From the IMG/VR virus record IMGVR_UViG_3300010371_000122, positions 1 to 21,042 of that record: a stretch of DNA of 21,042 nt; one strand, given 5' to 3'. The DNA comes from a virus. Shown one piece after another: positions 15,385-20,702 of the stretch (its first letter is position 1; each line of letters opens with the position of its first letter). The notes beneath the pieces were generated by a model. The model had not been told where the DNA came from. It was given only the letters and a program-made list of their open reading frames with translations, and did no database searches. The position numbers were made by a program, and so were the translations under genes.

Positions 15385-15547
15385 ACTTCTTGTTCGTTCG
15401 AGGCTTTCGCCCTTCCTTCTTCTCAATCACCGGTTCTGTGAAGTTTTGAACGCCCCGTGTATTTTTCGGCGTCGCGTAAATTCGGTTAGTCCGATGGTCC
15501 CCGAGTTTGCTGGATCGTTCCTGCAATGATTGTTTAGTGAGGGCCAT
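15383..15547 (-). CDS. Small basic protein (54 aa)
   Basis: ATG at 15547 is 6 bases past the stop of the 84-aa gene. The frame ends TAG inside a terminator stem. The product is Lys/Arg-rich, especially at its end (KKEGRKPRTNKK), with MALTKQSLQERSSKLGDH at the start and no Cys or hydrophobic segment. It resembles a disordered nucleic-acid- or protein-binding tail. Function unknown. Confidence 0.62.
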   Translation of the reverse strand: MALTKQSLQERSSKLGDHRTNRIYATPKNTRGVQNFTEPVIEKKEGRKPRTNKK

Positions 15548-15553
15548 TCAGTT

Positions 15554-15808
15554 TTATAACGCCATGTCCGGGTCAGCCCTGTTATGCCGAGATCCGTCTG
15601 AGTTATGCATGGCATCCTGAGCGATAATCCCAGACACCAAATAAAGGTCTTTCCTGTTCATTCCCGCTTGATTCCAGGTGAATGACCCATCCTTGTCGAT
15701 CCAGGCTACCAGCAGCTTTGTGCCATCGCCCACCTTGGACATTGCTGCCGCCAATGCAGCGTGCGCAGACCACTCAATATCCGGCAGACCGATAATCTCA
15801 GCGCTCAA
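15554..15808 (-). CDS. Unknown phage protein (84 aa)
   Basis: Starts ATGA-overlapped with the 43-aa Lys-rich gene and ends 6 bases before the 54-aa gene. The composition is mixed, with a helical WSAHAALAAAMSKV segment near 13-26 and a beta-like TKLLVAWIDKDGSFTW near 30-45. The C-terminal part is polar. No family recognised. It forms one unit with its two basic neighbours. Confidence 0.65.
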   Translation of the reverse strand: MSAEIIGLPDIEWSAHAALAAAMSKVGDGTKLLVAWIDKDGSFTWNQAGMNRKDLYLVSGIIAQDAMHNSDGSRHNRADPDMAL

Positions 15809-15936
15809 TACTTGGCTTTCCTCATCTTCGTCGCCGCCACCATAGGTGCAGCTTTCTTCGTTGCCATCGGAACCTTCTTTTCCTTCTTCGTGACCGTCGA
15901 AGGACTCTTCAATGCGGTAGGCTTCTTCCTCAACAT
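15805..15936 (-). CDS. Lys/Ala/Pro-rich basic microprotein (43 aa)
   Basis: I chose ATG at 15936 because SD CAGGAGCAGCC lies just upstream. A longer frame to 16005 adds 23 unlike residues. The protein is histone-tail-like: 12 Lys and 2 Arg in 43 residues, with KSPSTVTKKEKKVP and TKKAAPMVAATKMRKAKY and no acidic cluster. It could bind DNA or RNA non-specifically. It ends ATGA into the 84-aa gene. It is the first gene after the 460-base control region. Confidence 0.62.
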   Translation of the reverse strand: MLRKKPTALKSPSTVTKKEKKVPMATKKAAPMVAATKMRKAKY

Positions 15937-16015
15937 GGCTGCTCCTGTGTTCAAGTGCTCAATATGAGCGTGATATACGATATGGGAATAACTTACCGAA
16001 TCCATTCGATGACAG

Positions 16016-16050
16016 CTCGGTATTCTGGCACTAAATTGCCGATACCAGAG
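16016..16050. repeat. Imperfect stem-loop
   Basis: Plus strand: CTC-GGTAT and TGGCA on the left pair with TGCC and ATACC-GAG on the right around a CTAAAT loop, with small internal bulges. There is no T tract, so it is not a rho-independent terminator. It lies about 80 bases before the 43-aa gene start. Confidence 0.5.
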
Positions 16051-16119
16051 TTAGATATTCAGGATTGTTATAACTGAGCGTTTTCAATAATCCGTGGAGG
16101 AGCGGATGTCACGCGCAAA

Positions 16120-16139
16120 CTCCCCGTCCGGGGCTCCCC
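16120..16139. repeat. GC-rich hairpin with CTCCCC direct repeats
   Basis: CCCC-GTCC-GGGG (16122-16133) overlaps palindrome GGGGCTCCCC (16130-16139), with CTCCCC occurring twice, in otherwise AT-rich surroundings. Possible binding or packaging-type site; nothing proves this. Confidence 0.4.
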
Positions 16140-16180
16140 AAGTTACCTAATATTTGTCTCAATCGATCCACAAATACGAT

Positions 16181-16225
16181 TTGACATAATTAATAATTAT
16201 GCGAACATTGCACCGCAACATTCAA
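16181..16225 (-). promoter_or_regulatory. Candidate promoter with a perfect palindromic operator
   Basis: Minus strand: TTGAAT (16225-16220), 18-base spacer, CATAAT (16201-16196). The -10 is one arm of CATAATTA-A-TAATTATG (16185-16201), a perfect 8-bp inverted repeat. On the plus strand TTGACA (16181-16186) overlaps the other arm but lacks a good -10. Suggests a repressor operator over a promoter; not proven. Confidence 0.45.
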
Positions 16226-16334
16226 TGTAATCAATGACTTACGAATACTGTCTGATCGCGTTGCATCTGTTTCATTCCGCATCGTGAGATATTGTCATGG
16301 TGCGCTGCATCATCACTTCTATGGTGCGTCCTAA

Positions 16335-16371
16335 TACTGTTTGTTTATACAGTGTTAGAGGGACGTTTGAA
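16335..16371 (-). promoter_or_regulatory. LexA (SOS) box over a minus-strand promoter
   Basis: Plus strand TACTGTTTGTTTATACAGTG (16335-16354) matches CTGT-N8-ACAG exactly (16337-16352) and keeps the TA and GT flanks of the E. coli consensus. On the minus strand TTCAAA (16371-16366), 16 bases, TATAAA (16349-16344) form a sigma-70-like promoter whose -10 lies inside the box. Transcription would run toward the 43-aa gene and the virion genes. Confidence 0.6.
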
Positions 16372-16395
16372 CAGGATGTGTAAGGGGATTCGGGC

Positions 16396-16662
16396 CTACG
16401 CCGAGCCATTCTCTTTGGGTCCCTGCCGAGATAGGTGCCACACTCTCTCGCTAAAGTATTTGTCCGCGCCCTCTACACAATCGATCCTTGCATAACCCAG
16501 TTCCCCGCCGCACGATCCGCATGTCATCCGCTTGGTGGTATCTGGCTTACTTCCGTCTATTAGCGTCACATCCTGGAATCTGAATGTCTGCCCAGATACG
16601 GGAATGTGAGAATAGTAGAATGCCACTTCTCCGCAGCCGCCTTTATGGATGTAGGAATACAT
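16396..16662 (-). CDS. Small zinc-ribbon-like phage protein (88 aa)
   Basis: Candidate metal ligands are H6/C10 (YIHKGGCGE) and C48/C51 (MTCGSCGGEL), with a beta-strand region between. The layout (H/C-rich start, then a CGSCG knuckle after about 35 residues) is seen in small phage zinc-ribbon proteins. ATG overlaps the stop of the upstream gene as TAATG. It is the last gene before the control region. The tail (SRQGPKENGSA) is polar. Function unknown. Confidence 0.65.
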   Translation of the reverse strand: MYSYIHKGGCGEVAFYYSHIPVSGQTFRFQDVTLIDGSKPDTTKRMTCGSCGGELGYARIDCVEGADKYFSERVWHLSRQGPKENGSA

Positions 16663-16913
16663 TACAGATGAGAGGTATCAAGAAACCACTCCCCGCTCCT
16701 ATTGCGCAGAATAGCCCCTGTTGCCGTGTCCATGACATTGGATACGCGGTACTGATAGTTTCTATATGCCTCGTCTGGCGTATTGCCATCGGCTATTGAA
16801 TTATCGGTGCGGCAGTAATACCTCTCGCCATCCGGGCACTTTATTATGCGCGGCTTTACTAAGCCAACTTCCCGAATATGCTCAATAGCCCACTCCGGCA
16901 ACTGATTCACCAT
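16662..16913 (-). CDS. Unknown small phage protein (83 aa)
   Basis: I chose ATG at 16913 (MVNQLPEWAIEH), which overlaps the preceding stop within ATGGTGA. A GTG three codons earlier (16922) is also open. The protein is moderately charged, with GERYYCRTDNSIADG and TPDEAYRNYQYRV as visible segments. The second half, GAILRNRSGEWFLDT, looks beta-rich. No family recognised. It ends TAATG into the 88-aa gene. Confidence 0.62.
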   Translation of the reverse strand: MVNQLPEWAIEHIREVGLVKPRIIKCPDGERYYCRTDNSIADGNTPDEAYRNYQYRVSNVMDTATGAILRNRSGEWFLDTSHL

Positions 16914-17059
16914 ACTCGCCACTCATACGGCCATGCTCTATATACCAATCCGATCTCGCTCTTCATGGCACCGCTGGCAAGCATGTCGGATAGGGTTGAT
17001 TCTATCCTTTGGCACTCTATGGCGATGAAGGCGGCAACCAAGCTATCGTACATCCTCAT
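16907..17059 (-). CDS. Small helical protein (50 aa)
   Basis: ATG at 17059 (MRMYDSLVAAFIAIECQRIE); ATG at 17053 with upstream AGGAAATGAGG is an alternative. It overlaps the 48-aa gene by 17 bases and the next by 7. The N-terminal half is an amphipathic helix, and the end is Trp-rich (AWPYEWRVW). Function unknown. Confidence 0.5.
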   Translation of the reverse strand: MRMYDSLVAAFIAIECQRIESTLSDMLASGAMKSEIGLVYRAWPYEWRVW

Positions 17060-17189
17060 TTCCTGAGGACTTCTCATCCTCGTCGTTCATTAGAAGCATA
17101 TTCACGGCCAGTAGAAAATCGTTGAGATCAACGCCCGCTTCCAGATCAACCCCTAAGAACTTTTCTTCGGTATCGATGAATTCAACCAT
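17043..17189 (-). CDS. Small acidic protein (48 aa)
   Basis: ATG at 17189 overlaps the stop of the 119-aa gene by 8 bases. It is acidic (MVEFIDTEEKFLGVDLEAGV, NDEDEKSSGNEDVR) with a hydrophobic helix DLNDFLLAVNMLLM. It is followed in overlap by the 50-aa gene. Function unknown; the packing supports translation. Confidence 0.55.
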   Translation of the reverse strand: MVEFIDTEEKFLGVDLEAGVDLNDFLLAVNMLLMNDEDEKSSGNEDVR

Positions 17190-17541
17190 GCTCTTCGCCC
17201 TCCTTATATTCTTCCTTGAAGTCTACCGTCACCGCTTCTCTACCGTCCATATGCAACTGGAGCTTGTGGGCCTCCATCAATTCAAGGAATCGCTTGTTCA
17301 GGTCGTCCGAGCTTACCTTGGTCAGACTTGTCTCTACCGTATGGTGTACGGCACTGATCGCGGGAAGGACTCGGTCTATCAATAGGGCTGCGCACCTTGC
17401 TTGCGTCGGGGTCATTTCTCCTACCGGATTGGCGTGACTTTCGTCTACCAATCTCTTTACCAGCCTGGGGCCTTCGATCTCTCTTAGCCATTCCAGGCTA
17501 CCGGGGACCAGTCCCCGCGGTCTTTCTGTCGTTATGTCCAT
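17182..17541 (-). CDS. Probable terminase small subunit (119 aa)
   Basis: The N-terminus MDITTERPRGLVPGSLEWLR leads into a helical region, then MTPTQARCAALLIDRVLPAI (about 42-61). A Thr-Pro-x-Gln...LLIDRVLP helix is characteristic of small phage proteins annotated as small terminases. An acidic-basic tail (KEEYKEGEEHG) follows. SD GAGGGT lies 7 bases before ATG. If TerS, it recognises the packaging site and hands DNA to TerL, which is about 2.7 kb away, with other genes in between. It could instead be an unrelated helical regulator. Confidence 0.5.
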   Translation of the reverse strand: MDITTERPRGLVPGSLEWLREIEGPRLVKRLVDESHANPVGEMTPTQARCAALLIDRVLPAISAVHHTVETSLTKVSSDDLNKRFLELMEAHKLQLHMDGREAVTVDFKEEYKEGEEHG

Positions 17542-17572
17542 GCCGTTACCCTCAATCGTACCTTGCTTGTAG

Positions 17573-17776
17573 TTAGGCGATTGGATTCCCTACTATCCTC
17601 TTTTGATCCTGTGCCCACTTGTCATCGCGGCTTTTTTTGTGACGGCGCTCCTGTTCGCATTTTCTGCTGCAACAAGGAGTTCGTCCTGCCTTCTTTGCCA
17701 AATATACCTGATAGGACTCAGCATGGAATCCCTTATGGCATATCGGGCACTTACAACTAATTGCTTTGAATCCCAT
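17573..17776 (-). CDS. Zinc-ribbon microprotein (67 aa)
   Basis: Cys/His ligands appear as CKCPICH (C8, C10, C13, H14) and CCSRKC (C35, C36, C40), followed by a basic helix (EQERRHKKSRDDKWAQDQKR). This is a typical small zinc finger with a DNA-binding-type tail. It overlaps the upstream 69-aa frame by 20 bases and ends 31 bases before the 119-aa gene. Confidence 0.65.
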   Translation of the reverse strand: MGFKAISCKCPICHKGFHAESYQVYLAKKAGRTPCCSRKCEQERRHKKSRDDKWAQDQKRIVGNPIA

Positions 17777-17966
17777 GGTGATCCGTGTCTTGCCTCATGC
17801 TTTCTTTGCAGGTTGGGCAAGGATCGAACTTGCTCCTCCTGACCAAGTGAAGCAAAGGTAAATCATATTCCAGCTGGCAATTGCAGCAAATCATGGTCGC
17901 GCAATACCCGAATGTTCCTCTTCCAATTGCACCAGGATTCAGATAGCTGAAGTCTTTTGCGCTCAT
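17757..17966 (-). CDS. Zinc-ribbon microprotein (69 aa, start uncertain)
   Basis: Contains MICCNC (C27, C28, C30) and DPCPTC (C50, C53), consistent with one zinc ribbon. The first 24 residues are less convincing, and the SD at 17966 is weak. An internal start near residue 21-25 is possible (AGAGGAA lies upstream of a TTG). Overlaps the next zinc gene. Function unknown. Confidence 0.55.
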   Translation of the reverse strand: MSAKDFSYLNPGAIGRGTFGYCATMICCNCQLEYDLPLLHLVRRSKFDPCPTCKESMRQDTDHHGIQSN

Positions 17967-17987
17967 CGGATGAAAGCAGGTGTTTCG

Positions 17988-18191
17988 TTAAATAAGAGAA
18001 CGAGCCTTGGCAATCAGGGAACGGAATGCTTCCTGAGCTTCCGGAACGATCTGACCAACGTATGACTCGATCTCAGCCAATACCGATAGGTGCGGCTGCG
18101 CAGCATCAAATGCGGATTGATCTTGGGCGAGCTTGGCTTGCGCTTCCTCTACTGCTGCCTTGTCGGCATCGAGTTGTTCTTGGGTAATCAT
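17988..18191 (-). CDS. Coiled-coil microprotein (67 aa)
   Basis: Nearly all helix, with heptad-like Ala/Gln/Asp spacing (MITQEQLDADKAAVEEAQAK) and a second helix ending in LIAKARSLI. Good SD AGGAACAAC. ATGA overlap with the preceding gene. Small coiled-coil proteins of this kind are frequent in phages; function unknown. Confidence 0.68.
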   Translation of the reverse strand: MITQEQLDADKAAVEEAQAKLAQDQSAFDAAQPHLSVLAEIESYVGQIVPEAQEAFRSLIAKARSLI

Positions 18192-18445
18192 GTTGTTCCT
18201 TGGTCTTTGAGTCGTTCGGTTAATACGGAATTCTCGGCAGCAAGTGTCTGAATGTCGCGAATGAAGCTTCCTACGATCCTCCCCAGTACGAGATCATGTT
18301 GGTCCTGTCGGATCTTGTTTTCACGCTGCTGGCGTAATTGGGATTCCATCTGTAGCTGAAGTTCTTCCGCAGTTGGGCCTTGCGGGAGTTCGCTCTGCTT
18401 CTCAATGGGTTTTTGATCGGGGATCGTCTTGTTTAGCCTAGCCAT
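18188..18445 (-). CDS. Gln-rich coiled-coil protein (85 aa)
   Basis: Gln/Glu/Arg-rich helix (TAEELQLQMESQLRQQREN) and a second helical segment VGSFIRDIQTLAAENSVLTE. The start overlaps the end of the 275-aa gene by 13 bases, with GGAG ten bases before ATG. The stop overlaps the next ATG (ATGA). No family recognised. Confidence 0.68.
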   Translation of the reverse strand: MARLNKTIPDQKPIEKQSELPQGPTAEELQLQMESQLRQQRENKIRQDQHDLVLGRIVGSFIRDIQTLAAENSVLTERLKDQGTT

Positions 18446-19260
18446 ACGGGAATTGCTCCATTTGTTCCATTGACCTTGAGTCGCAGCCAGAATGCAGGAT
18501 TGCCTGCCGTGGGAGAATTCGTCAGTGTCCCAGTAGCGGCGGCGGCTGACGATGTTTGACCCGTGAAGATCACTCCTCGATCTGTCGCCAGCTCCAACGC
18601 TCCCGCGCCCGTGATCTGCATGAGAGAGCCATTTCCTGTATTTGCCGCCGCACCGAAAATAACGGGAGCGCCACCGGACGGAACCACAATGTTGAATTTC
18701 CCCGGTCCCGCTAGTAATTGTCCGTAGAAGCCAATCGTCGAACTAGAGCCGGTTTGATCCAGCATGTTCACGCCGATGATATTTCCGGGTGCTGTTCCAA
18801 TGGGAGCATTTGCCCTGAAATGATTCAGATTGCTTAATGTGCCGCTGTTGCCGCTTACGCTGGAATTGAAACTGGTTTGCGTGCCAATCGTACTTCCGGA
18901 AGCGATGTTTGCCAGCCCGCCCTGAACCGATACCGAATTGGTAATCGTGCCAGCAATGGCCTCAACCTTTCCTTCCGTGCCAATCAATAATGCAGCCGTT
19001 TGTCCCGAACTATTCATCAAGGAATAGCCCATGCAACCAATGTTATGGCCTACCGCGTCAAATCCGCCTGTTCCTGTATAGGTGATCTGACCGAGCAAAG
19101 GAATGGTTACTGTGCTCGATTGGCTTGCCGGGTTAGTGGTGATGACAGATTGAGCGAATAGAACCGTACCAGACGACGTTTGCGAGGTGGATTGGGAAAT
19201 CGATAGGGAGCTGAAACTGCCGGCGCTTCCAGGCGGTTGGACGGAAACGGAACGTAACAT
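18433..19260 (-). CDS. Beta-rich fibre-like virion protein (275 aa)
   Basis: A Gly/Ser/Thr/Ala-rich sequence with almost no charge, many short strands and repeated turns (SVSGNSGTLSNLNHFRANAP, GTAPGNIIGVNM). The C-terminus, GVIFTGQTSSAAAATGTLTN and WLRLKVNGTNGAIPVWLG, is typical of phage fibre or receptor-binding tips. ATG follows a 20-aa ORF as TAATG. It may be a side fibre or head fibre; no assembly chaperone or lyase domain is seen. Confidence 0.68.
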   Translation of the reverse strand: MLRSVSVQPPGSAGSFSSLSISQSTSQTSSGTVLFAQSVITTNPASQSSTVTIPLLGQITYTGTGGFDAVGHNIGCMGYSLMNSSGQTAALLIGTEGKVEAIAGTITNSVSVQGGLANIASGSTIGTQTSFNSSVSGNSGTLSNLNHFRANAPIGTAPGNIIGVNMLDQTGSSSTIGFYGQLLAGPGKFNIVVPSGGAPVIFGAAANTGNGSLMQITGAGALELATDRGVIFTGQTSSAAAATGTLTNSPTAGNPAFWLRLKVNGTNGAIPVWLG

Positions 19261-19322
19261 TATGCGAACCTAATTCCAATCATCCAGATCCCCGCCTTTA
19301 TGCCAGCCGCGCTAAGTAGCAT
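19260..19322 (-). CDS. 20-aa hydrophobic microprotein
   Basis: ATG at 19322 has SD CTGGAGTTGAA (GGAG six bases away). The stop TAA overlaps the 275-aa ATG as TAATG. The peptide is hydrophobic and Gly/Ile-rich (AGIKAGIWMIGIRFA near its end). It may be a coupling leader or a small membrane peptide. Arrangement, not sequence, supports it. Confidence 0.5.
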   Translation of the reverse strand: MLLSAAGIKAGIWMIGIRFA

Positions 19323-19337
19323 TTCAACTCCAGAAAT

Positions 19338-19360
19338 AAAAAATCCCGCGCTAGGCGGGA
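19338..19360 (-). terminator. Rho-independent terminator after the 58-aa gene
   Basis: Minus strand: TCCCGC, loop CTAGC, GCGGGA, followed by TTTTTTA. A second small hairpin CCATC-GTGT-GATGG lies just upstream (19364-19377). The next start, the 20-aa ORF, is 16 bases on. Confidence 0.85.
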
Positions 19361-19387
19361 AATCCATCACACGATGGAGGGAGGGGG

Positions 19388-19564
19388 TTAGTCTTTCAGT
19401 GCCTCGCTGGCTTGTCTGAAGTCACGCTCTATTTGAGCAAGAACTTCGGATCTGGCGAGATTCGCCAGCGATTCAAGCGAAGCTTTGTACAAGCTATAGT
19501 CATGATGCTTTAATTCACAGAACGCATTGGCAAGGTTGTGGATTGCACGCTCTGTGTGAGTCAT
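19388..19564 (-). CDS. Small helical protein (58 aa)
   Basis: ATG at 19564 is one base past the stop of the 92-aa gene; stop TAA at 19388. It is helical and charged (MTHTERAIHNLANAFCELKH, ARSEVLAQIERDFRQASEAL). No family recognised. It is followed by a hairpin and terminator. Confidence 0.66.
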   Translation of the reverse strand: MTHTERAIHNLANAFCELKHHDYSLYKASLESLANLARSEVLAQIERDFRQASEALKD

Positions 19565-19565
19565 T

Positions 19566-19844
19566 TCAATCTGGAGCTTCCGTAAAAGTCACGTAATACT
19601 TCTTTCCTACCTCCATATTGTTGACGACGGATTCATTGACAACAGTGGCGGTGAATTCTGCATTCGGCGTCCAATGACCAAACATCGCGTTTTCCGACAT
19701 GCGCTGCTTGTCCGTACTTCCCTCCCATACTGCGCCAAATCGCATCTTGGCGGCCGGCAGCGGAGAATTATCAGATGCGAATAGAGTTCCCGAAGGAGTC
19801 AGTGCATGAAGCTGAAGCTTGCAAACCATTACCTTCTTAGACAT
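19566..19844 (-). CDS. Small beta-rich phage protein (92 aa)
   Basis: I chose ATG at 19844 (MSKKVMVCKLQLHAL) with SD AGGTGA upstream; a GTG three codons earlier at 19853 also opens the frame. The C-terminal pattern MSENAMFGHWTPNAEFTATV and MEVGKKYYVTFTEAPD (SEN..F..WTP..xF, then GK.YYV.F) recurs in small phage proteins of unknown function. Beta-rich, no signal peptide or metal motif. It is the first gene of the minus-strand block visible here. Confidence 0.7.
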   Translation of the reverse strand: MSKKVMVCKLQLHALTPSGTLFASDNSPLPAAKMRFGAVWEGSTDKQRMSENAMFGHWTPNAEFTATVVNESVVNNMEVGKKYYVTFTEAPD

Positions 19845-19977
19845 AAAAATCACCTATATAAGAACGCCCTTCTGGGCAGATGTAGGGGTTTTGTCTTTCA
19901 GTCTTGCGCCCCAAAATGCAAAAAGCTCGACCGGAATTAACCGTAGCGGGCTGGCTTGGCGCTGAGCGCTAGGTATA

Positions 19978-20037
19978 TTACTTCTTAGGTATCAGCTTCC
20001 ATCCGAGGATTTCTCGGTCGCGCTCTCGCTGTGTCAT
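19978..20037 (-). CDS. 19-aa microprotein
   Basis: ATG at 20037 follows a strong SD (GGAGG then CTTCC); stop TAA at 19978. The peptide is basic (MTQRERDREILGWKLIPKK). Supported by RBS only; it overlaps the first bases of a plus-strand frame, so one of the two may be false. Confidence 0.35.
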   Translation of the reverse strand: MTQRERDREILGWKLIPKK

Positions 20038-20258
20038 GGAAGCCTCCAAAATATAAATTGGTTATATACGAGTCTCAAGACTTAGACTCTTCTAAAAAAT
20101 CTGTAAACCCTAAATCCATGTTCAACGCAAAACAGGTATCCAGTGAGTGGTTGAATGAGCTGTTAAAGCAGTCTGGGAACGCAGTTTTAGATGGGATTCA
20201 GGCAAACGAAGAGTTATGCCAGAAGCATGGAAAATCTCCATCAATAGAGATTGAATGA
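20031..20258 (+). CDS. Unknown hydrophilic protein (up to 75 aa, start uncertain)
   Basis: Open from GTG at 20031 to TGA at 20258. No clear SD precedes GTG; an in-frame ATG at 20118 (MFNAKQVSSEWLNELLKQSG) is an alternative, with no SD either. Helical and charged with no Cys cluster. It is transcribed opposite to the virion block. A minus-strand frame covers its second half; this strand is preferred because of its even, hydrophilic composition. Confidence 0.5.
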   Translation: MSWKPPKYKLVIYESQDLDSSKKSVNPKSMFNAKQVSSEWLNELLKQSGNAVLDGIQANEELCQKHGKSPSIEIE

Positions 20259-20397
20259 ATTTTTTTCTAAAAAAATCACCTTCTGGAAGCCCATTATCGA
20301 ATTGCTCGCAATGATCTACCAGATAGCGCTCCCCAGCCAATAGGCCGTCTTCAGTAACCACTAAATACTTTCCATTTTCCAAAATGAGGCCCAATCT
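20259..20397. other. Gap with an ambiguous minus-strand reading frame
   Basis: No plus-strand gene fits here. On the minus strand a frame extends from 20487 to 20122 and reads protein-like in this part (LGLILENGKYLVVTEDGLLA, then LVDHCEQFDNGLPEGD). It lacks a good start or SD and is antisense to two plus-strand genes at its ends. It may be the remnant of a gene disrupted by recombination. Confidence 0.3.
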
Positions 20398-20532
20398 ATG
20401 AAGAAAGACAAACACAACGGGGAAGGGCGTCAGCTCAAGGAAGATGAAGTATTGCGACGGATGCTCAACACGCCGCCGAAACCACACGAAGCAAAGCCCG
20501 CACCCAAAAAGAAGAAAGCTTCCAAAACATGA
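20398..20532 (+). CDS. Lys/Pro-rich small protein (44 aa)
   Basis: ATG at 20398 with SD GAGG eight bases upstream; TGA at 20532 overlaps the next ATG (ATGA). Contains EDEVLRRMLNTPPKPHEA followed by a Lys-rich end (KPAPKKKKASKT). The RRMLNTPPKPH pattern is known from small phage and prophage proteins in proteobacteria, function unknown. Confidence 0.7.
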   Translation: MKKDKHNGEGRQLKEDEVLRRMLNTPPKPHEAKPAPKKKKASKT

Positions 20533-20684
20533 AAACGCTTATTCTGCTTTCAATGTTGATTGCCGTTTCGCTTTCAGGCTGCGCAATGGGATTTAATAAG
20601 AATGGGTTCTACTGCACGGAAGGCCCAGTGACAGACGAAACGCCTTCATGTTTCGGACATAAAACGCCGCCGCCACAACCATAA
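20529..20684 (+). CDS. Small lipoprotein (51 aa)
   Basis: N-terminal Lys and hydrophobic core MKTLILLSMLIAVSLSGC end in lipobox LSGC with lipid-attached Cys18. The mature part is about 34 residues with two more Cys (C29, C41) and a Pro-rich end (KTPPPQP). It is coupled to the 44-aa gene by ATGA. Likely exported and anchored in the outer membrane. It could be a spanin-like lysis protein or a superinfection/surface protein; there is no overlapping Rz-like partner, so this is open. Confidence 0.75.
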   Translation: MKTLILLSMLIAVSLSGCAMGFNKNGFYCTEGPVTDETPSCFGHKTPPPQP

Positions 20685-20702
20685 ATAAACGGGAATCCTT
20701 GA

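Larger units (their letters stand above)
15937..16395. other. Non-coding control region between two minus-strand gene blocks
   Basis: About 460 bases without a convincing gene on either strand. It holds, right to left: a SOS-like box over a minus-strand promoter (16335-16371), a perfect AT palindrome with possible divergent promoters (16181-16225), a GC-rich hairpin (16120-16139) and a stem-loop (16016-16050). Short frames here (11-28 codons) lack an SD and I do not accept them. It is the probable control region of the genes from 15.94 kb leftward. Confidence 0.7.

Noticed and set aside
15937-16005. N-terminal extension of the Lys-rich microprotein
   Set aside because: The added 23 residues differ in character, and the ATG at 15936 has a clear SD.
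16181-16209. Plus-strand TTGACA as a full promoter
   Set aside because: The expected -10 (AACATT) is poor and no plus-strand gene follows, so I kept it only as part of the palindrome note.
16292-16495. Plus-strand 67-aa frame at the SOS box
   Set aside because: It crosses the promoter elements and the end of a minus gene and lacks an SD, so I treat the region as regulatory.
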